Source: Bacteroidota bacterium | GTDB lineage: Bacteria; Bacteroidota; Bacteroidia; Bacteroidales; DTGW01 | Direction: 5' to 3' | Length of the DNA stretch: 64,000 bases | Assembly (NCBI GenBank): GCA_029572965.1 | Contig: JAKPQD010000309.1 | Coordinates: forward strand, 16,676-80,675 | Part shown: piece by piece, positions 39,901-49,321 of the stretch | How the letters are laid out: every line of letters begins with the position of its first letter | How positions within the stretch are numbered: position 1 is the stretch's first letter | Notes under the pieces: model-generated | Told to the model about the DNA's origin: nothing | The model's input: only the letters and a program-made list of their open reading frames with translations | Databases searched by the model: none | Program-made: the position numbers and the translations under genes

Positions 39901-40705
39901 AACACCTATAAATATTGAGCTACAGAAAGGCAAAAAAGCGTATTTCTGCTCGGATATGCATTTGGGGTTATATCCGTACGATAAAAGCGCCCAGCGAGAG
40001 AAAATGATTGTGCTCTGGCTCGAAGTTATTCGCAAAGATGCACAAATACTGTTCTTACAAGGTGACATATTTGATTTTTGGTACGAATACCGCAAAGTAG
40101 CGCCACGCGGCTTTGTTCGATTTTTAGGGAAACTTGCCGAATTGGCCGATAGCGGAATTGAAATACACTACTTTACCGGGAACCATGATGTTTGGGTTTT
40201 CGATTATTTGCCCAAAGAAATTGGGTTGCAAGTGCATTATACCGATAGATTGTTTGAAATAAGCGGCAAAAGATTTCTTATTGGCCATGGCGACGAGCTT
40301 TGTAAAACTGATTACGGGTACCGCTTTTTAAAAGGGTGTTTCAAGAATAAATTTCTGCAATTTCTTTTCTCGAGGCTACATCCCAACTTTGCCCTGGCCA
40401 TAGGTCATACCTGGAGCAAACATAGCCGGCTGTCAAAAGGTGTTTCGGAAGCTTTTCTGGGCGAAGACAAGGAACACCAGATACAATTTGCCAAACAATA
40501 CCTAAATACCAACGAAATAGATTTTTTTGTATTTGGGCACAGGCACATCCCCTTGGACTACAAACTTAACGATAAAAGTCGTTTGATAAACCTTGGAGAA
40601 TGGATAGTTTCGAATACTTTTGCCACTTATGATGGAGAAAATATGATGCTTAAAAAGTATGAAAATGATATTTTCATTGAATACACCAGAAATTTGGGAG
40701 AATAG
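39890..40705 (+). CDS. lpxH: UDP-2,3-diacylglucosamine hydrolase-like metallophosphoesterase
   Basis: A 271-residue calcineurin-type phosphoesterase resembling LpxH, which removes UMP in lipid A synthesis. All metal-binding motifs are visible: SDMHLG, GDIFDFWYE, GNHD, GHGDE and FGHRHIP. The only start that keeps the full N terminus is TTG at 39890, which overlaps the preceding lipoprotein gene by 11 bases; the next ATG lies inside the SDMHLG motif. Start assignment is therefore less certain than the family. Lipid A role is inferred from the motif order. Confidence 0.85.
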   Translation: MASKTPINIELQKGKKAYFCSDMHLGLYPYDKSAQREKMIVLWLEVIRKDAQILFLQGDIFDFWYEYRKVAPRGFVRFLGKLAELADSGIEIHYFTGNHDVWVFDYLPKEIGLQVHYTDRLFEISGKRFLIGHGDELCKTDYGYRFLKGCFKNKFLQFLFSRLHPNFALAIGHTWSKHSRLSKGVSEAFLGEDKEHQIQFAKQYLNTNEIDFFVFGHRHIPLDYKLNDKSRLINLGEWIVSNTFATYDGENMMLKKYENDIFIEYTRNLGE

Positions 40706-40770
40706 CCACTTTAAATATTGTAATAAAAATTAAAAAAAGCTAAAAACCAGCAACTTTTGATGAAGTTAAT

Positions 40771-40778
40771 TAACTTTG
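40771..40778 (+). promoter_or_regulatory. Putative -7 element (TAACTTTG) for the phosphatase-ppk unit
   Basis: TAACTTTGC matches TAnnTTTG and lies 63 bp before the chosen GTG start. No -33 TTTG was seen at the right spacing. It supports a start downstream of the TTG at 40776, which overlaps this element. Confidence 0.45.
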
Positions 40779-40841
40779 CTTTACAAGTCAGAAAGCTATA
40801 AGTCCAACCTTCCCAATAGCTTTACGAACAAGGGGTGTGAA

Positions 40842-41348
40842 GTGAAAGAGATTAAACATTTACATATTTTACGGCACGGGAAAGCCTCGTGGGAATATCC
40901 GGAACTGGAAGATATAGACAGGCCATTGCTCCCCAAAGGGGTAAACAATGTTATGCAGGTAGCTGAGCTCTTTCATGAAAAATATAATCCACCAGACCTT
41001 ATTATCAGCTCATCGGCAGCAAGGGCTATTCATACAGCCTTAATAATGGCACGTTTATTAAATGTATCACCTCACAAAGTGAGGATAGACGAGCGATTGT
41101 ATGAAACAGACTCTTCTACAGTACTTGAAGTAGTAGAATCGGTAGAAGCCAAAATTAGCAATCTGCTAATAGTAGGCCATAATCCGATATTTACAAGGTT
41201 TGTAAACCTGTTTTTGCCAGAATATTTAGAAAATTTGCCCACCTCCGGGCTTGTAACGCTGACATTTAAGATAAAAGACTGGTCAATAATTAATTCAATA
41301 CCAATAAAAAGTGATATTACCTTACCACCATCAAAACGACTAATTTAA
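40842..41348 (+). CDS. sixA: SixA-like histidine phosphatase
   Basis: A 168-residue phosphatase of the histidine phosphatase superfamily. The catalytic RHG is in HILRHGKASW, the second Arg in SSSAARAIHTA, and the second His in VGHNP. The chosen start is GTG 40842, a few residues before the motif, as in SixA; a longer reading from TTG 40776 overlaps the -7 element. The gene lies six bases before polyphosphate kinase. The symbol is tentative: the target of the phosphatase is not shown, and E. coli SixA acts on a His-phosphotransfer protein. Confidence 0.8.
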   Translation: MKEIKHLHILRHGKASWEYPELEDIDRPLLPKGVNNVMQVAELFHEKYNPPDLIISSSAARAIHTALIMARLLNVSPHKVRIDERLYETDSSTVLEVVESVEAKISNLLIVGHNPIFTRFVNLFLPEYLENLPTSGLVTLTFKIKDWSIINSIPIKSDITLPPSKRLI

Positions 41349-41354
41349 ACACCT

Positions 41355-43409
41355 ATGTCTGGAAAGAAAAAAATAATAAACCGAGATCTGAGCTGGCTTT
41401 CGTTTAACGAGCGGGTATTGCAGGAAGCCATTGATGAAACAGTTCCTTTAGTAGAAAGGATGCGGTTTTTAGGCATATATTCAAATAACCTGGATGAATT
41501 TTTTAAGGTACGCGTTGCGACTTTAAAACGCATGATAGACTACGCCTACAACCCCAAAGAACTTAGTGGCGAGAAACCAGCTAAGATATTGGCACAAATA
41601 CAGGAAAAAGTATTGGTCCAACAACAAAAATTCAGCCAGGCATTTGACAACATCATCAATGAATTTGAAAAAGAAAATATATACTTTATCAATGAACAAC
41701 AACTAAACGAAGAACAGGCTTACTTTGTGGACAATTACTTCGACACCAATATACTTCCGTTTTTATCGCCGATTATGCTGAGCAATGTTGAGAACTTTCC
41801 TGAAATGAAAGACAAATCAATATACTTTGCCATCAAACTAAGCAACAGCAAGAGAAAGGTAAAAACAGAATATGTACTCATGGAGATACCTTCGATACTA
41901 AACAGGGTTGTAAGGCTACCATCAGATGGCAATAGACAATGTATCATCCTGATTGATGATATTATAAGGTTTTGCTTGAAAGACCTTTTTGCCATATTTA
42001 GCTTTGATAAATTTGAAGCATATACTATAAAGCTTACTCGCGATGCAGAGCTTGATATAGACAATGACCTTTCTAAAAGCCTTGTAGAAATGATTTCGCA
42101 AGGGGTAAGCAGCCGTAGTCACGGACAGCCTGTCAGGTTTGTATATGACCAAAACATACCTAACGACCTGCTCAAATATATTATCAACAAGCTAAAATTT
42201 GACAATACAGATACCATTATCCCAGGGGCACGTTATCACAATTTCAAAGATTTCATAACATTCCCGAATATTGGCGAAAAACGACTTGAGTACCCTTCAA
42301 CACCTGCGGTTGAGCATCCACAGATAGACAAGCATGCCAGTATTATTGAAACTATCATGCATAAGGATGTGATGTTGCATTACCCCTACCAGAAGTTTGA
42401 CCGTTTTGTTGATTTTTTGCGGGAAGCATCGATGGACCCTAAAGTTAAATCAGTAAAAATTACACTATACAGGCTTTCAAAAAATTCAAAAGTGGTCAAT
42501 GCATTAATAAATGCAGCACGTAATGGTAAAGATGTAACAGCAGTGATTGAGCTACAAGCTCGTTTTGATGAGAAATCAAATATTTACTGGACCAGAAAAC
42601 TTGAAGAAGCCGGAGTAAACGTAATGTTTGGGATTAAGGGGCTGAAGATTCATGCAAAGCTGGTACTTATTACCCGTCAGGAAGGAAAAATACTTAAAAG
42701 CTATGCAGCAGTGTGTACCGGGAACTTTCATGAAGGCAACGCCGCTGTATATACAGATGTTGCCCTTTTAACTTCAGACAAACGCATTACCAATGAAGTG
42801 GCACGTGTATTTCAATACTTTGATTCTCCTTATTGGAACTACAGCTATAGGCACCTTTTAGTTTCCCCGTTATATATGCGTAGTGGATTGATAAAGCTTA
42901 TCGACAACGAAATAAAAAATGCAAAAGCCGGGAAAGATGCCTATATCATTTTGAAAATTAACAATCTTGTTGATTCAGACATGGTCAAGAAACTTTACCA
43001 GGCCAACAACGCCGGGGTGAGGATAAAACTGATAGTAAGGGGAATATGCTGTTTGACCCCCGGGATAGAAGGATTGAGCGAAAACATAGATGCAATAAGC
43101 ATTGTGGATAAATTTTTAGAACATTCGCGAGTATTTGTATTTTGCAATAATAATGACGAGAAATACTACATATCTTCAGCTGACTGGATGACCCGTAACC
43201 TCGATCATCGAGTAGAAGTAGCCTGTCCAATTTATGACGAGGAAATAAAAAAGGAAATTTGGATGAAACTGGAGGTTCAGCTTTCAGACAACACCAAAGC
43301 CCGTATTTTGAATGAAGCCCAAGATAACCAATATGTCAGAAACGATGCACCTCCCATCAGGGCGCAGTTTGTTTTGTATGATTATTATAAAAATAAAGCA
43401 AAAAGTTAA
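41355..43409 (+). CDS. ppk1: Polyphosphate kinase 1
   Basis: A 684-residue enzyme that reversibly makes polyphosphate from ATP. Domain order is typical: N-terminal helical domain with NRDLSWLSFNERVLQEA and NNLDEFFKVRV, a head domain, and two phospholipase D-like domains with GLKIHAKLVLI and the EHSRVFVF segment. Length fits the PPK1 family. The SixA-like phosphatase lies six bases upstream and the unit probably shares a promoter; thiol peroxidase follows after 71 bp. Confidence 0.97.
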   Translation: MSGKKKIINRDLSWLSFNERVLQEAIDETVPLVERMRFLGIYSNNLDEFFKVRVATLKRMIDYAYNPKELSGEKPAKILAQIQEKVLVQQQKFSQAFDNIINEFEKENIYFINEQQLNEEQAYFVDNYFDTNILPFLSPIMLSNVENFPEMKDKSIYFAIKLSNSKRKVKTEYVLMEIPSILNRVVRLPSDGNRQCIILIDDIIRFCLKDLFAIFSFDKFEAYTIKLTRDAELDIDNDLSKSLVEMISQGVSSRSHGQPVRFVYDQNIPNDLLKYIINKLKFDNTDTIIPGARYHNFKDFITFPNIGEKRLEYPSTPAVEHPQIDKHASIIETIMHKDVMLHYPYQKFDRFVDFLREASMDPKVKSVKITLYRLSKNSKVVNALINAARNGKDVTAVIELQARFDEKSNIYWTRKLEEAGVNVMFGIKGLKIHAKLVLITRQEGKILKSYAAVCTGNFHEGNAAVYTDVALLTSDKRITNEVARVFQYFDSPYWNYSYRHLLVSPLYMRSGLIKLIDNEIKNAKAGKDAYIILKINNLVDSDMVKKLYQANNAGVRIKLIVRGICCLTPGIEGLSENIDAISIVDKFLEHSRVFVFCNNNDEKYYISSADWMTRNLDHRVEVACPIYDEEIKKEIWMKLEVQLSDNTKARILNEAQDNQYVRNDAPPIRAQFVLYDYYKNKAKS

Positions 43410-43480
43410 ATATTTTTTGAGAAACATTAAACAATACTTCAAGTTATTGGTTTGATTAATAAAACTAATAAAAGAAGAAT

Positions 43481-43981
43481 ATGGCAAAAATTACATTTAA
43501 AGGAAACCCTGTAAACACGGCAGGTTCATTACCAGCAGTTGGGTCTAAGGCTCCTGATTTTGAATTGACCAAAACAGACCTGGGCAGTATCACATTAGCA
43601 GAGTTAAAAGGCAAGAAAGTAGTGCTAAACATATTTCCCAGTGTTGATACTGGTGTTTGTGCAGCCTCTGTGAGGCAATTCAATGCAAAAGCAGCCGGAT
43701 TGAGCAACACTGTTGTAGTGTGTATTTCGAAAGACTTGCCATTTGCCCATGCACGCTTTTGTGGGGCAGAAGGGATTAACAACGTAGTATCAGCATCAGA
43801 ATACAAAGATGACAATTTTTCAAAAAGCTATGGAGTGCTAATGACAGATGGCCCGCTGAAAGGGTTACTTTCAAGGGCTGTGGTAGTTATTGATACTGAT
43901 GGTACGGTAAAATACACCGAACAAGTACCTGACATTGTTCAGGAGCCGAATTATGATGGAGCCCTGGATGCTTTGAAATAA
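43481..43981 (+). CDS. tpx: Thiol peroxidase (Tpx)
   Basis: A 166-residue atypical 2-Cys peroxiredoxin reducing peroxides, probably periplasmic or cytoplasmic (no signal seen). The peroxidatic Cys lies in PSVDTGVCAASV (C60) and the resolving Cys in ARFCGAEG (C94), with a FKGNPV start. Both Cys are present, so the enzyme should be active. The region downstream (43982-44182, about 200 bp) contains a T-run after a weak ACTAC/GTAGT stem but no gene. Confidence 0.97.
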   Translation: MAKITFKGNPVNTAGSLPAVGSKAPDFELTKTDLGSITLAELKGKKVVLNIFPSVDTGVCAASVRQFNAKAAGLSNTVVVCISKDLPFAHARFCGAEGINNVVSASEYKDDNFSKSYGVLMTDGPLKGLLSRAVVVIDTDGTVKYTEQVPDIVQEPNYDGALDALK

Positions 43982-44182
43982 AATTTAGCCTTTAAGAAGA
44001 AAGAAGATACTACAATAAACTATCAATGTTGTTTAATACAGCTTTGGTAGTTTTTTTTATCTCAAAAAATAAGCAATAAAAAGTTTAACCGATTAAGAAA
44101 TTGTAATTCAATAATTTAATAAAATTTTTCAAACAATTTCTAAAGCGGGATTAACTAAACGCCATTGCCTAAGCAACCGAAA

Positions 44183-44752
44183 TTACAAATGGCCCGTCAA
44201 ATACGCAGTATGTATCTCTTTATAAACAGGGCCCTGTGGGGTTAATATACTTTCAAACAAAACAATACGGTCAAATTGGACTTTTGCAAAAAAGGAGTTT
44301 TTATATTTATTGAGGAGACTGTTAAGGGCTTTAACGTTGCCAAGCCTTTTTATGCGGCCAACAGTAAGATGGGGTTTGAAAAGCCTTGTTTCGACAACAA
44401 AGCCAAGACCAGAGAGCTTATCGGCCATAATTTTTTGGGCAGATATAACCGATTGAACGCCATTGAAACCAAGCCACAATACCTTCGGCAATTTTAGGTT
44501 GGCAAAAGAGCCCATACCCTTCATCTCAGCCTCGCAAACTGAAAATTCTCTACACACCTCATCTATCATACGTTTTAAGGCAGGTATATCTGAAACATTT
44601 GTTTCACCAAGGAAATGGAGAGTAAGATGCCAGTTTTCGGGTTTTACCCAGCTTATTTCGTTTTCGTTAATAGCTTTATCTGTAACCCATTCGTTTATAT
44701 CAACATGTCCCCTAATAGTCAGGGGAAGGGCAATAAACAGCCGCTTTTTCAT
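44183..44752 (-). CDS. thpR: RNA 2',3'-cyclic phosphodiesterase ThpR (2H family)
   Basis: A 189-residue 2H phosphoesterase, historically called 2'-5' RNA ligase. Two HxTx motifs are visible, HLTLHFLG and HLTVGRI. The family hydrolyses 2',3'-cyclic phosphates at RNA ends. It is convergent with tpx. Its start overlaps the stop of the DUF4294 gene by 4 bases (ATGA), so the two are translationally coupled. Confidence 0.93.
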   Translation of the reverse strand: MKKRLFIALPLTIRGHVDINEWVTDKAINENEISWVKPENWHLTLHFLGETNVSDIPALKRMIDEVCREFSVCEAEMKGMGSFANLKLPKVLWLGFNGVQSVISAQKIMADKLSGLGFVVETRLFKPHLTVGRIKRLGNVKALNSLLNKYKNSFFAKVQFDRIVLFESILTPQGPVYKEIHTAYLTGHL

Positions 44753-45342
44753 AACTGCCCGGATTCAATTAGTTGAACAATCATTTCAATATCAGCATCT
44801 TCGCCAAGAGGGTCGTATTTAGTTTTCAGGCTTGAACCAAAGAGCCGTGCCAGGGCTTGCCAAAAAAAAGCTTCAAAACTACCACGCAATTCTTTGACTA
44901 CTTCATAAGTTGTACTTCCGGTTTCGCGATAAAAGAGCTTAATCAAAATTTTACCTTGTGTAATAGTTAATTTTTTAAGGTCATTTTCAAATTGTTTTTT
45001 CATCTCGTCCTCAGTACGGGCAATATAAGCTTCCTTTTCTTTTTTTGTTTTGATATATCTAAGGTTTTCATTTACCTCCCTCAGCTTTTGAGCAGCTATT
45101 TTGGCAAAAGGATATGCTTTTTTTACATTATACACTAAGCGCTGATATCGAAGTAATTCATTTTTTTCAGATTCTTTAAAAGTGCGGGGTGAATATATAT
45201 AAACAGGCTGAATGTCAGCATTAAAAATAGTATCATGAGAAGTCTTTTCTGAAAAGCTATCTTTTTGGGGATGTCCATTATCTGCATATACTAAACACGC
45301 GTTAGTAAAAATAGTTAATAATATGAAACCTATTTTAGACAT
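44749..45342 (-). CDS. DUF4294 domain-containing protein, exported
   Basis: A 197-residue protein with an N-terminal signal peptide (about residues 1-20) and a helical, highly charged domain of DUF4294 type (YQRLVYNVKKAYPFAKIAAQKLREVN, LTITQGKILIKLFYRETG). The function of the family is not established. The last four bases overlap the start of thpR. It lies 69 bp downstream of the ABC-2 permease gene on the same strand; a link with the efflux genes is not implied by sequence. Confidence 0.85.
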   Translation of the reverse strand: MSKIGFILLTIFTNACLVYADNGHPQKDSFSEKTSHDTIFNADIQPVYIYSPRTFKESEKNELLRYQRLVYNVKKAYPFAKIAAQKLREVNENLRYIKTKKEKEAYIARTEDEMKKQFENDLKKLTITQGKILIKLFYRETGSTTYEVVKELRGSFEAFFWQALARLFGSSLKTKYDPLGEDADIEMIVQLIESGQL

Positions 45343-45411
45343 GAAAAAGCGGATATAGTTGCAAAATTAAACAATTATACAGCCATATCCGCTCATTGTA
45401 TGAAGGAAATA

Positions 45412-46596
45412 TTACCAGAAACGGGCTTTGATTTTTTTAATCAAATAACTTTTGCCAGTAATGCGATATCTAAGGCTAAAAAAAGCAATGACAAGAAAAA
45501 CAACAGAGAGGATAGCCAAATTAACAACTTGCGGCATAATCTCGGATAATGAAGCATTACAAAGCAATAATTTTCTAAAGCCTTCGAGAAAATGGGTAAG
45601 AGGAATTATATCTGAAATATATCTAATAATAACAGGCATTTCAGACAACGGCCAAGTTTGACCACTAATAATAAAACTTGGAGTAGCAATAATCATTAGC
45701 ACTTCAGTAGCCCTAAGCTGGGTTTTAAAAACAATGCTAGATGCAATACCCATAAATGCTAACGACAAAATAAACAAAGCCGATATAAGATAGAATGCAC
45801 CGAGATGTTGGACCATAGGAACATTGAACCAATAGAAATAAAGCCTTGTAATTGGCAACCATAATGCTATTCCCAATAACCAATAAGGTATTGATTTTAA
45901 GAAAATAAGATACATGCTATTTTGGCTATATTTCAGAAGGTTTTTGAAGGTATTGTCTTCAAATTCTTTAGCAAAGCTCAAGGCCAATACCAGTAAGAAC
46001 ACTTGTTGCAGGATAACACCCAACAGGCCTGGCCACAAAAAAATGAGGTAATTTGAAGCAGGATTATAGAAACGAGTAATATTGATGCGAAAACCTTCAA
46101 ATTGTCGGTTTGCAATAGCATTAGGGATGCCTTTTTTCTGAAGAGCTTCAATTTCAATACCCGAGTTTATAATAGATAGCACTGTTTGAATACCAGTACT
46201 GGCGTAATTGGCAGTTAACATATTGGCCCCATTGATATCAGCATCAATTTCGGCTGGCCTTTTCTGAAGTATATTTCCTTCAAAACCAATAGGAATGGTA
46301 ACAACAGCAACATAGTTTTTGCGAATAATTTCGTCATCAACATTTTTTTGTTCATAATTAACCTCAGCAACCTTCAAATAAGTATTATCATCAAGAGCAT
46401 CAATAATTTTATTGCTTAGTGGCGAATTATCGAGATCGACAACAACAATTGGCAAATCGTGTATAGTAGCGCTTTTATACACATACCCGGTAAGAAGGGC
46501 ATATAAAATAGGCGCTCCAAAGAATAATAACAAGGCAAACTCATTTTTAAAAAAAAGTTTGAACTCTCGTTTTATTAACTTACTAAATAGTTTCAT
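45412..46596 (-). CDS. ABC-2 type transporter permease
   Basis: A 394-residue inner-membrane permease. One N-terminal helix (about 21-38), a large extracytoplasmic domain (about 45-170), and about five C-terminal helices match the YhhJ/YbhR-type ABC-2 layout, with ISGQTWPLSEMP and IIPLTHFLEGFRK near the end. It is the third gene after tolC and hlyD (37 bp after hlyD), so it is part of a tripartite exporter. No ATP-binding protein or second permease is found nearby. Substrate is unknown. Confidence 0.88.
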   Translation of the reverse strand: MKLFSKLIKREFKLFFKNEFALLLFFGAPILYALLTGYVYKSATIHDLPIVVVDLDNSPLSNKIIDALDDNTYLKVAEVNYEQKNVDDEIIRKNYVAVVTIPIGFEGNILQKRPAEIDADINGANMLTANYASTGIQTVLSIINSGIEIEALQKKGIPNAIANRQFEGFRINITRFYNPASNYLIFLWPGLLGVILQQVFLLVLALSFAKEFEDNTFKNLLKYSQNSMYLIFLKSIPYWLLGIALWLPITRLYFYWFNVPMVQHLGAFYLISALFILSLAFMGIASSIVFKTQLRATEVLMIIATPSFIISGQTWPLSEMPVIIRYISDIIPLTHFLEGFRKLLLCNASLSEIMPQVVNLAILSVVFLVIAFFSLRYRITGKSYLIKKIKARFW

Positions 46597-46633
46597 TATG
46601 TTATAATATTAAAGTCCTAAATAAAATAAGGTA

Positions 46634-47611
46634 CTAATATTTCAATACCACCGTGAAGTTGTTGAAGAGTTTATCATTGACAGACTTACTTACAGGTACA
46701 AATTTAAGCTCATACACAGCCTCACCCATCTGATATTGAGGATAAGCGCTTGACTTAAAAGCATATTTGGCCAATTCATTAACAGCTGTCAATTGGGCTT
46801 TCACTTCCTTATTATCCATGAAAGGCAGACAAAACGTGTAAATGCTGTCAATTTTAAAATCGCAAATTTTACTTTCAGGAACAGTAAGACGAAAGTAAGT
46901 AGCAGAGGGGCTATATCCAGTAAAAATAGAATATCCGGCGAGAGCAAGTTCTCCCTCATGCAAAGCTATTGTTTCTATTGTCATATCTTGCGGGGCCACA
47001 ATGAAACGCTCGTTATATGCATTTTGAGCTTCACGTAAAGCGCCGTATGCCTGGTTCATTTGCCCTTGGGCCATTCGGACCTGTTCGTCGCGTAAACCAC
47101 CAACTACTTCTTGTTTTTTAGCAGCAGCAGCTTCGCATTGCGAACGAGCCATTGCATATTTGGTCAATGCTTCATCGTACGCCTGAGCAGAAACAAGGCT
47201 ATCGTTATACAAGGCTTTGATACGGGCAAGGGATTTTTCAGCCAGGTTTAATTGCTCTTTTGCAGCTTCATACATAGCAATAACTTGATCTTTTTGGTCT
47301 TTAGTAGCGCCATGTTTTGCCATATTGTATTGCCAAGTAGCAGCCTGGCTTGCACCATTGGCTTGTTGCATTTTGGCCTCAATTTCGGGGACATACAGCT
47401 CAGCAAGAGTGTCACCTTTCTTGACAATTTGTGATTCTGTGACAAAAATCTTTGCAATACGCCCGGGGACTTTTGGTGCAACACATATTGTTTCGCGTTT
47501 TACTTTACCTTCGAGGCTATTGGTATTCTTGCTGCTGCAAGATGTAATAATTACGGCTCCTATTAATGAGAGAACTACCAAATTTACTTTGTTTACTTTA
47601 TTTGTAATCAT
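46634..47611 (-). CDS. HlyD-family periplasmic adaptor lipoprotein
   Basis: A 325-residue membrane fusion protein that would link the inner-membrane permease to TolC. Signal ends with the lipobox ITSC. A biotinyl-lipoyl-like half (ICVAPKVPGRIAKIFVTESQIVKKGDTLAELY), a long coiled-coil (about residues 80-190) with a second lipoyl half, and a beta-barrel C-terminal part follow. It lies 21 bp after tolC and 37 bp before the permease. Confidence 0.9.
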   Translation of the reverse strand: MITNKVNKVNLVVLSLIGAVIITSCSSKNTNSLEGKVKRETICVAPKVPGRIAKIFVTESQIVKKGDTLAELYVPEIEAKMQQANGASQAATWQYNMAKHGATKDQKDQVIAMYEAAKEQLNLAEKSLARIKALYNDSLVSAQAYDEALTKYAMARSQCEAAAAKKQEVVGGLRDEQVRMAQGQMNQAYGALREAQNAYNERFIVAPQDMTIETIALHEGELALAGYSIFTGYSPSATYFRLTVPESKICDFKIDSIYTFCLPFMDNKEVKAQLTAVNELAKYAFKSSAYPQYQMGEAVYELKFVPVSKSVNDKLFNNFTVVLKY

Positions 47612-47632
47612 GATATGATGTTTTTAATGTTC

Positions 47633-49117
47633 TTACTTAATTTTATCTAAGGTCAAATTGCCAGAAGCAAATAAATAGCTGGCAGTAGCAGCACGTTGCG
47701 CAGCTAAAGCCTGAATATATTCCAAACGAGCTTTCTCCAAATCAACAATAGCAGCCATGTATTCAGATGGAGTAATAAGGCCTTGTTCAAACTGCTTTTT
47801 GCTGAGGGATAGAATACTTTGGGCTATCTCAACCTGTTTTTTAGTAGAAGATACGTTTAACAAATATTTTTGAAAATCATACTCTGTCTTTTTTAGATTA
47901 AGCTGGGCCAACTGAACAGCATCATCACGTTTGCGTTCAAGAATCAACTTATCAATTTTTGCCTGTTGGGCAGATGTTTTGGCAGCTAAACCATCAAAAA
48001 TAGTCCATCGTACAGCCACTCCAACATACCATTCAGGGTCGAGCATAGACAAATCAGATGTTATCAATTCCTTTTTACCTACAGCAACGACTTTTGGTAT
48101 ATATTCAGCCCATTCGCTCTTTTGTTTGTAACCAGTAGCAAGGATTGCTTCATCTATTGCTTTTATATCAGGCCTGTTTTGGGCATCGCCCTGTAAAACA
48201 TCAGTTTGCCATATTTGCAGCTCAGGGTGCAACAAAGCAGCAGAATCAGCCAAAAAGCCTGTCAATTCTTCCAACCTGATAAATAAAAGTTTTTTGTTCG
48301 ACTCAATCTCATATTCTCTGACACTGAGCTGTTCTATGGCAAGTTGTATTTTTTGACGGTTGAGGTCAATGGTAAGCCCGTTTTTAAAAGCTTTTTCAAT
48401 ATAATGTTGTTGTTCGTTGAGTAAAGCCCGAGTTTGCCGAATGGCTATGGCAGTTTGATCCAGAACAGCAAGTTTATCGTAAGTATTTACCACTTCATTT
48501 ATGGTTTTCATCTTGTCACTTTCGCTCATCCACCTCGATGCTTTTTCCTGATGGTTTGCAGCTTTGATAAGATAAGGTACTTTCAGGCCGCTAAAGAGTA
48601 ACATTTGTCCCTGAATGTTGGCTTTTAGGATATTTTTCTCCTGAATAGGGGGAATCTCCTGAAGATTTTGCTGAACAGCACTCATTAAGGTATTACTGGG
48701 CGCATTGGGATTTGTAGTATTTACAATATAAGGTGTAGAGAATGAAACTTTATAAGCATCGGGCAATGCAGCAGTTTGCATGGCAGCGCCTTCTTTAATC
48801 AGCAAACGTTGAGTCCCCAAAAGCAGGTTTTGCAAATTTTGCGGAAAAACAATGTCATCGTTGAGCCTGGTATAAGTGGCTTCAGCTGTCACCTTGGGCA
48901 GATAGGCCTCCCAAGCCTTTTGTTTGTCCAGTTGCGCCTTACGAACAACCAAGCTATCAATAGCAAGTTGTTCGCTTTTGTTGATTGCACGCTGAGCCAG
49001 CTCTACCAGCGATGGCAACGATTTTGCGGTGCTGTCCTGCGCCCTCAGGCAGTTGAAACTACATAAAAGCAGCACCCCCATCAACCATTTTTTCAAAAAA
49101 TAACTAAACACTTTCAT
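47633..49117 (-). CDS. TolC-family outer-membrane efflux protein
   Basis: A 494-residue outer-membrane channel subunit with a signal peptide (about residues 1-26, ending LRAQ) and two repeated coiled-coil/beta segments of the OEP family. The first holds SLVELAQRAINKSEQLAI and the second EYIPKVVAVG and LILERKRDDAVQ. Typical TolC length. First gene of the efflux operon tolC-hlyD-permease. A likely TetR binding motif stands about 160-185 bp upstream. Confidence 0.92.
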   Translation of the reverse strand: MKVFSYFLKKWLMGVLLLCSFNCLRAQDSTAKSLPSLVELAQRAINKSEQLAIDSLVVRKAQLDKQKAWEAYLPKVTAEATYTRLNDDIVFPQNLQNLLLGTQRLLIKEGAAMQTAALPDAYKVSFSTPYIVNTTNPNAPSNTLMSAVQQNLQEIPPIQEKNILKANIQGQMLLFSGLKVPYLIKAANHQEKASRWMSESDKMKTINEVVNTYDKLAVLDQTAIAIRQTRALLNEQQHYIEKAFKNGLTIDLNRQKIQLAIEQLSVREYEIESNKKLLFIRLEELTGFLADSAALLHPELQIWQTDVLQGDAQNRPDIKAIDEAILATGYKQKSEWAEYIPKVVAVGKKELITSDLSMLDPEWYVGVAVRWTIFDGLAAKTSAQQAKIDKLILERKRDDAVQLAQLNLKKTEYDFQKYLLNVSSTKKQVEIAQSILSLSKKQFEQGLITPSEYMAAIVDLEKARLEYIQALAAQRAATASYLFASGNLTLDKIK

Positions 49118-49274
49118 TCGTATGAACTTTTAATTTATTGAATTTTAATCATTTAAACTATCAATATTTGTCATATAATAAGCAGATAGAACACCCGTCA
49201 TGATTTGTCGGGATTCATGAGTGCTTTTGTTTGGCCACAATCATGAGTGTTTCATTTTATTGACCATTTTTATT

Positions 49275-49302
49275 GTTCGACTATTTTGTTCATTTGGTCG
49301 AA
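49275..49302. promoter_or_regulatory. Putative TetR operator upstream of tolC
   Basis: GTTCGACTATTTTGTTC (49275-49291) matches 16 of 17 bases of a motif upstream of tetR (49929-49945). It also forms an inverted repeat TTCGAC-N15-GTCGAA (49276-49281 with 49297-49302). It stands between the tetR stop and the tolC start, about 160-185 bp upstream of tolC. No clear -7 element was found. Confidence 0.5.
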
Positions 49303-49321
49303 ATTATTTCAAAAAAATTTT

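Noticed and set aside
40776..40841. TTG at 40776 as start of the SixA-like gene
   Set aside because: It overlaps the TAACTTTG promoter element and would add 22 residues with no match to the family; the GTG at 40842 gives a normal N terminus.
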